A stretch of 64,000 nt of DNA, from positions 1-64,000 of the forward strand of contig JBARXY010000049.1 of assembly GCA_049647585.1 (NCBI GenBank), read 5' to 3'. How positions within the stretch are numbered: position 1 is the stretch's first letter; each line of letters begins with the position of its first letter. Origin of the DNA: JAGQSZ01 sp049647585. GTDB lineage: Bacteria; Actinomycetota; Acidimicrobiia; Acidimicrobiales; Microtrichaceae. The notes below the pieces were generated by a model. It saw only the letters and a program-made list of their open reading frames with translations, searched no databases and was not told where the DNA came from. The position numbers and the translations under genes are program-made. Shown in pieces: positions 59,459 to 64,000 of this stretch.

Positions 59459-60400
59459 CTAGGCGCGTACGGCCGGGGCGGAAGGGGTGTCCCGTGCCCA
59501 CTCCGGTCGTTCGATTCCGAGAGCGTCGAAATCGCTGGGCCAGTTCGGCTGCAGGACATGCCACTGGGTGGGGTCATGACGGATGAGCGATTCGAGCGCC
59601 TTGGCAAGATCTGCCGTGACCCGTTCCACGTCCTCACGCAGACGGCCGCGTCGTTCGGTGTCGAGCGGAGGCAGGACCATGCCGTGGTGCCTGCCGTCCT
59701 TGTGGAACACCGCGAGTGGCACCAGCGGGCACCCGCTACGCAGCGCGAGCAACGCAGGACCACCCGGGAGCTTGGTCCGCTCGCCGAAGAACTCGACCTC
59801 GACCCCATCACCGGTCAGATCCCGATCACAGAGCAACGTGAGCAACGCACCGGACGACAAAGCGCTGGCTAGTCCGGCTGCCGCGCCTGCTCCGACCGGT
59901 ACGACATCGATCCCCAAGTCCTTGGTCCGGTAGTCGACGAACCATTCATACAACTCAGGCGGCTCCAGCTTCTCGACCGCGGCGACCACGTGGAGTCCCT
60001 GGACCTCGACCAACCAACGCGCACCGGCCTCCCAGCTACCCAGATGCGGAATCGCAGCGATGACCCCTTGACCCTTCCGTTGGGGATCGATGACGTGTTC
60101 CAGACCCTCATAGGTGAGCGACCGGTCGAGATCCTCGGTCGAGACATTCGGAATTCGTAGGCTGTCCAGCCAGTACATCGCGTAGTTGCGAAACACTTCC
60201 CGGGTCAGCCGGGGCAGGTCCTCAGGGTTCAGTTCTTCACCCAGAACCCGCTGGAGATTGCGCTCCACCACCTTGCGCTGATCTGCCGACACGATTGAGG
60301 CAACCGAACCGAGGGTTCGAGCCACGGGCACCGCCACGGCGCTGGGAATTCTTCCAACCAGCGAGGAGGCAAAGCTCAGGGTGCGCACCGAGAGTCGCAT
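59459..60400 (-). CDS. Phosphatidylinositol mannoside acyltransferase (PatA-like)
   Basis: A 313-residue LpxL/HtrB-family acyltransferase. The catalytic HX4E motif is AAIPHLGSWEAGARWL (about 112-127), and CDRDLTGDGVEVEFFGE and PALLALRSGCPLVPLAVFHKDG are family landmarks. It should acylate the mannose added by PimA. It sits between pgsA and pimA, the conserved PIM gene order. Confidence 0.88.
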   Translation of the reverse strand: MRLSVRTLSFASSLVGRIPSAVAVPVARTLGSVASIVSADQRKVVERNLQRVLGEELNPEDLPRLTREVFRNYAMYWLDSLRIPNVSTEDLDRSLTYEGLEHVIDPQRKGQGVIAAIPHLGSWEAGARWLVEVQGLHVVAAVEKLEPPELYEWFVDYRTKDLGIDVVPVGAGAAAGLASALSSGALLTLLCDRDLTGDGVEVEFFGERTKLPGGPALLALRSGCPLVPLAVFHKDGRHHGMVLPPLDTERRGRLREDVERVTADLAKALESLIRHDPTQWHVLQPNWPSDFDALGIERPEWARDTPSAPAVRA

Positions 60401-60416
60401 GTTCAGACCTGGTGGT

Positions 60417-61157
60417 TCACAAACCTCGGCTGCGTCCCGACTGATGGCGCTCGCGGGCGGCGGACCTCATCTGACGACGCTCAGCCATTGGCACCTCGGA
60501 ACGGCGGATCTTGCGGCGAGCCTGGCGGCGGGCGATACGGCGTTCACGAACGTCATTGAGTGCAGGTGTCTGAGTCGTGGCCTGACGCCACACCTTGACG
60601 AAGCGCTGACCGGCGGTGACCAGATTGAGCACGACGATCAGGGCGAGGATCGGCAGCAGAAGTGTTTCTGCGAACAACAATGCGACGGCCAGAAGGATGA
60701 AACGTTCGGCACGTTCGACGATGCCGGTGTGCGCATCGAAGCCCAGCGCATCCGCCTTGGCGCGTATGTAGGAGACGACCGAGGCAGTGATATAACCGGC
60801 AACGGGCAACATGACCACCCAGGGCCTGGCGTCGAACGCGACCAAGTAGTAGGCGATGCCGCCGAAGAGCAGACCGTCGGTGACACGGTCGGAAACCGAG
60901 TCGAAGAACGCCCCACGCAGTGATGACTTGCCCGAAGCCTTGGCGACCGCTCCGTCGAGCAGGTCTGGAATGCCGGTCAGCACCAACAGCAGGAAACCCA
61001 AGTGAAGGTGGCCGGAGCCAATCGCCACCGCTGCGCCGACCGCCATGCCGATTCCGGTTGCAGTGATCAGGTCGGCAGAAATACCGGCGCGCTTCAGACT
61101 GTTGCCTATGGGTTTGACGGCAGCATCTACCTGGCTTCGCCATTGACCATCGAACAT
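60417..61157 (-). CDS. pgsA: Phosphatidylinositol phosphate synthase (CDP-alcohol phosphatidyltransferase)
   Basis: A 246-residue membrane enzyme with the CDP-alcohol phosphotransferase motif D-x2-D-G-x2-A-K-x8-G-x3-D-x3-D in DLLDGAVAKASGKSSLRGAFFDSVSDR; the usual Arg after Ala is Lys. About six hydrophobic segments. By position ahead of patA-pimA it makes phosphatidylinositol phosphate from CDP-diacylglycerol and inositol phosphate. ATG at 61157 has GGAGA upstream and is preferred to a TTG at 61190. A basic tail ends the protein. Confidence 0.9.
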   Translation of the reverse strand: MFDGQWRSQVDAAVKPIGNSLKRAGISADLITATGIGMAVGAAVAIGSGHLHLGFLLLVLTGIPDLLDGAVAKASGKSSLRGAFFDSVSDRVTDGLLFGGIAYYLVAFDARPWVVMLPVAGYITASVVSYIRAKADALGFDAHTGIVERAERFILLAVALLFAETLLLPILALIVVLNLVTAGQRFVKVWRQATTQTPALNDVRERRIARRQARRKIRRSEVPMAERRQMRSAARERHQSGRSRGL

Positions 61158-61224
61158 TGCTCTCCAAAGAAGTTTGTGGGAGTGGGCCAACGGATGCAGC
61201 TACTGCCCGGGTGAAGTTACTAGC

Positions 61225-61240
61225 GCTAACTACAGTTAGC
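61225..61240. promoter_or_regulatory. Small dyad upstream of pgsA
   Basis: GCTAAC-TACA-GTTAGC is a perfect 6-bp inverted repeat in a locally AT-richer stretch 68 bases before the pgsA start. It could be an operator, but there is no further support. Confidence 0.3.
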
Positions 61241-61282
61241 AGAATACAGCATTTCGTAACTCAATGGAAGGACCACCTTGGG

Positions 61283-61855
61283 TCAGCGCCCGCTGTCGGA
61301 AATGGAGCGCTCCGAATCGGCGAAACCGGACCAGTCTTCGGGATTGTCCTCAGAGAACCCCTCGAGTACGTCGCCGGTGATGCCATCGATGATGACCATC
61401 GCCCGCTTGGTGGGCGGGTCGTCGTCGGAATAAGCGAGGATCCGCCATGTCGGACGGGAGAACCAGCCACGCCAGACCATCTGCGCAGCGGCGTGCCCGA
61501 GCGGATAGCCGACAAATCGTGATGCGCCAAGAAGCGCGTCGGTCTCTTCAATGTGGAGCGTCCATCCGGCCACGAAGCCGTAGGCACCGAAGATGACCAG
61601 CGCCACACCCGCCCAGAGGATTCCCGAGTTCACCAGCGCCGAACTGTCTCCAAGTCCCGCGTAGAGAGCGATTGCCCCGATTCCGGCGAGCACGTAGATC
61701 GTGGCCGGTATCCGACGACGATTGTTGTTGGGAAACACCCGCGGGCCCACGAATCCGGCCATGTCGAGATCCTCGGGGAGTTCATCGATGATCTCGCCGT
61801 CTTCGGGGTCCTCGGGAGGGTCCTCGGAGTCAAGGTTCGAGGTGGGGTCGGTCAT
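61283..61855 (-). CDS. Two-helix membrane protein, unknown function
   Basis: A 190-residue protein: acidic N-terminus (EDPPEDPEDGEIIDELPEDLD), FVGPRVFPNNNRRR, two membrane segments (about 54-71 and 77-96) and a cytosolic-looking C-terminal domain WTLHIEETDALLGASRFVGYPLGHAAAQMVWRGWFSRPTWRILAYSDDDPPTKRAMVIIDGITGDVL. I do not recognise the family. ATG at 61855 overlaps the HIT gene stop (ATGA), which fixes the start. It is common between HIT and pgsA genes in this phylum (recollection). Confidence 0.65.
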   Translation of the reverse strand: MTDPTSNLDSEDPPEDPEDGEIIDELPEDLDMAGFVGPRVFPNNNRRRIPATIYVLAGIGAIALYAGLGDSSALVNSGILWAGVALVIFGAYGFVAGWTLHIEETDALLGASRFVGYPLGHAAAQMVWRGWFSRPTWRILAYSDDDPPTKRAMVIIDGITGDVLEGFSEDNPEDWSGFADSERSISDSGR

Positions 61856-62406
61856 GTGTGGATCGTACCGTCGGCGGGCCACACACTTCGAAGCAGGTGC
61901 CAGTTGTCATTGAGCGACACGGGCATTACCTGGGAGCCGCCGACCACTGCCATGAAGTTGGCGTCACCGATCCAGCGGGGAACACAGTGCACATGCAGGT
62001 GGTCCGCTTGCGAGCCCCCGGCGGCCCGTCCCAGATTGACCCCTACGTTCACCCCGTCGCAGCGCATCGTGGACTTGAGCGCCACGACGCTCGTCCGAAC
62101 GAGTGCCCAGAGTTCTGCGAACTCCTGTTGGTCCAGGTCCTCAAGATCCGGCACCGCCCGGTTGGGCAGCACCATCAGGTGTCCCGAGGTGTACGGAAAC
62201 CTGTTGAGGATGACAAAGCAGTTGGGTCCACGATCAAGGATGAAGGTCTCCTCGTCCGGTGCACCACTGAGCAGGATCCGCTCGAAGAGCGAACGGCCGT
62301 CGTGTGGTTCTCCCGGTTCCAGATCGCCGGGAAGTTGGCGTCGGTCCTCGGCCGCACCCGTGACATATGTCGAGCGCCAGGTGGCCCACAGCTGATCAAG
62401 GGGCAC
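61852..62406 (-). CDS. HIT-family nucleotide hydrolase/phosphorylase
   Basis: A 184-residue histidine-triad protein with the motif HLHVHCVPRW near residue 131 and the preceding strands FVILNRFPYTSGHLMVLPNRAVPDLEDL. Actinobacterial members next to thrS are AP4A phosphorylases or ADP-sulfurylase-like enzymes. Start is GTG at 62406, 3 bases past the thrS stop, so it is coupled to thrS. Length and motif are normal. Confidence 0.88.
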   Translation of the reverse strand: MPLDQLWATWRSTYVTGAAEDRRQLPGDLEPGEPHDGRSLFERILLSGAPDEETFILDRGPNCFVILNRFPYTSGHLMVLPNRAVPDLEDLDQQEFAELWALVRTSVVALKSTMRCDGVNVGVNLGRAAGGSQADHLHVHCVPRWIGDANFMAVVGGSQVMPVSLNDNWHLLRSVWPADGTIHT

Positions 62407-62409
62407 CTG

Positions 62410-64000
62410 TCAGACCTTGCCCATCACTTCTGCAGCGAGCCGTTCGACGAAGGAGTCGACCAGGACACCTCTCTCGACCTCGTTGCCACGTGGGTTGACC
62501 CCGACGGTGCGGTCCTTGACGTCGTCGTCGCCGACGACCAGTACGTAGGGAAGCTTCTCGCCCTTTGCCCTGCGGATCCTGTTGCCGAGCGTCTCGTCGG
62601 CATCGGCGACCTCGGCCCTGAATCCATGCGCCCGCAACGTTGCCAGGACTTCGTGTGCATAGTCGGCGTGCGCCACCGACACGGGCAGAATCTTTGCCTG
62701 CACCGGAGCCAACCAGGCGGGGAAGGCTCCCGCGTAGTGTTCGAGCAGGATCGCGAAGAACCGTTCGACCGTTCCGAACAGGGCCCGGTGGATCATGATC
62801 GGCTGGTGCTTCTCGCCGTCGGAGCCGATGTAGGACATCTCGAAGCGCTGGGGAAGCTGGAAGTCGACCTGGATGGTCGACATCTGCCAGGTCCTGCCGA
62901 TCGCATCGCGGGCCTGGACCGAGATCTTCGGTCCGTAGAACGCGCCGCCACCGGGATCCATGACCAATTCCAGATCCATCGATGACGCCACCTCGCGCAG
63001 CGTTTCGGTCGCCTCGTCCCATTCCTCGTCGGTACCGACCGCCTTACCCTCGGGTTTGGTTGAGAGCTCCAGATAGAAGTCGTTGAGGCCGTAGTCCCTC
63101 AACAGGTCGAGCACGAAGATGAAGATCGACTTCAGCTCGTCTTCCATCTGCTCCTTGGTTGTGAAGATGTGAGCGTCGTCCTGGGTCATGCCACGCACCC
63201 GGGTCAGTCCGTGGACCACGCCGGACTTCTCGTAGCGGTAGACGGTGCCGAACTCGAACATCCGCAGCGGCAACTCGCGATAGGAACGCTGGCGGCTCTT
63301 GAAGATCATGATGTGGAACGGGCAGTTCATCGGCTTCAGGTAGTACTTGACCCCACTCCCCGACTCCTCTGCGCCGTCGTCGCCGTGGTCGTGGTCGAGT
63401 TCCATCGGGGGGAACATGCCATCGGCGAACCAGTCGAGGTGACCGCTGGTCTCGAACAAGGTCGACTTGGTGATGTGCGGCGAGTAGACGAAGTCGTAGT
63501 CCGCCTCTTCGTGACGCTTACGGGAGTAGTCCTCCATCAGCCGACGGATGATCCCGCCCTTGGGGTGGAATACCGCGAGCCCGGAGCCGATCTCCTCGGG
63601 GAACGAGAACAGGTCGAGTTCAGCACCCAGCTTGCGGTGGTCCCGTTTGGCGGCCTCCTCCTGACGGTGCAGGAATGCCTTCAGATCCTTCTTGTTGGCA
63701 AATGCCACCGCGTAGATGCGCTGCAACATCGGGTTCTTCTCACTGCCACGGAAATACGCCCCACCGTGGCGGGTCAATTTGAAGTGACCCAACCGACCGG
63801 TGGACGGCACGTGAGGTCCCCGACACATGTCCACGAATTCCGGAGTGTTGCGGTAGAAGCTGATCTCGGCACCCGAGCCGACCTCGCCATCGGCATCCTC
63901 ACCCGAGGCGGCCAGATCCATGAAAACCCGCTTGTACGGATGGTCCGCCATCAGATCTCGGGCCTCGTCGATCGGCAGCTCGAAGCGCTCGAAGGGCTGA
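62410..64000 (-). CDS. thrS: Threonyl-tRNA synthetase, C-terminal part (5' end outside window)
   Basis: A class II synthetase running past the right edge: the open frame continues from residue Met at 63951 back through QPFERFELPIDEARDLM to the window end. The part seen holds the end of the editing region (EFVDMCRGPHVPSTGRLGHFKL), the catalytic core with zinc ligand Cys and His in YLKPMNCPFHIMIF, motif 2 around GLTRVRGMTQDDAHIF, motif 3 near the middle, and the C-terminal anticodon domain LPVSVAHADYAHEVLATLRAHGFRAEV. The N-terminal TGS and most of the editing domain lie outside. Confidence 0.95.
   Translation of the reverse strand, partial: QPFERFELPIDEARDLMADHPYKRVFMDLAASGEDADGEVGSGAEISFYRNTPEFVDMCRGPHVPSTGRLGHFKLTRHGGAYFRGSEKNPMLQRIYAVAFANKKDLKAFLHRQEEAAKRDHRKLGAELDLFSFPEEIGSGLAVFHPKGGIIRRLMEDYSRKRHEEADYDFVYSPHITKSTLFETSGHLDWFADGMFPPMELDHDHGDDGAEESGSGVKYYLKPMNCPFHIMIFKSRQRSYRELPLRMFEFGTVYRYEKSGVVHGLTRVRGMTQDDAHIFTTKEQMEDELKSIFIFVLDLLRDYGLNDFYLELSTKPEGKAVGTDEEWDEATETLREVASSMDLELVMDPGGGAFYGPKISVQARDAIGRTWQMSTIQVDFQLPQRFEMSYIGSDGEKHQPIMIHRALFGTVERFFAILLEHYAGAFPAWLAPVQAKILPVSVAHADYAHEVLATLRAHGFRAEVADADETLGNRIRRAKGEKLPYVLVVGDDDVKDRTVGVNPRGNEVERGVLVDSFVERLAAEVMGKV

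Overview
The window is a GC-rich chromosome segment from an actinobacterium. Actinobacterial marks are a CarD regulator, CGAAC-N4-GTTCG type SOS boxes, the phosphatidylinositol-mannoside trio pgsA-patA-pimA, and two gene orders typical of the phylum: recA-miaB-miaA-dapF-hflX with lexA-nrdR-nrdJ, and thrS-HIT-pgsA-patA-pimA-pdxS-pdxT-yebC-ruvCAB-yajC-secD-secF-relA-hisS-aspS. I infer a deep-branching lineage, possibly Acidimicrobiia, but no rRNA is present to test this. Most genes lie on the minus strand in tightly coupled operons, many with 4-bp ATGA stop/start overlaps.

Layout. 1-2.4 kb: edge of an IS3-like element, topoisomerase IB, a decayed membrane-protein/DUF421 pair and tRNA-Gly(GCC). 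2.5-7.1 kb: an acidic PH-domain-like protein and a SAM-riboswitch-controlled metX / trans-sulfuration enzyme / small membrane protein operon. 7.1-14.4 kb: solitary adenine methyltransferase, DEAD-box helicase, serine hydrolase, lgt, a lipoprotein, a half-length glycosyltransferase-like protein, carD and a DUF4262 protein. 14.7-15.3 kb: a toxin-antitoxin-like pair. 15.4-21.3 kb: B12-dependent ribonucleotide reductase nrdJ, a RibD-C reductase, nrdR, a LysM protein and lexA with four SOS boxes. 21.4-31.7 kb: dapD, dapE, aminotransferase, hflX, dapF, miaA, a kinase-dead APH-like protein, miaB and recA. 31.9-34.5 kb: a cobalamin riboswitch controlling two exported proteins that resemble the two domains of transcobalamin. 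34.5-47.9 kb: aspS, hisS, an HX4D-motif protein, relA, secF, secD, yajC, tgt, queA and a lipoprotein that duplicates the SecD periplasmic domain. 48-54.6 kb: acyl-CoA dehydrogenase, ruvB-ruvA-ruvC, an ABC exporter and yebC. 54.6-64 kb: pdxT-pdxS, a DUF3048 protein, a degenerate M48 peptidase, pimA, patA, pgsA, a membrane protein, a HIT protein and the 3' part of thrS.

How it fits together. The SOS response is well represented: lexA, its divergent LysM neighbour, recA and ruvCAB all carry recognisable LexA boxes. dNTP supply depends on cobalamin through NrdJ, and the most interesting unit is the nearby riboswitch-controlled pair 31930-34307. I read it as a candidate bacterial transcobalamin-like cobalamin capture system with no transporter beside it. 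A second unusual item is the lipid-anchored copy of the SecD P1 domain placed first in the queA-tgt-yajC-secD-secF cluster. Several otherwise ordinary enzymes carry in-frame minisatellite expansions, including a collagen-like G-X-Y insert in the aminotransferase and an 18-bp repeat tail on the trans-sulfuration enzyme.
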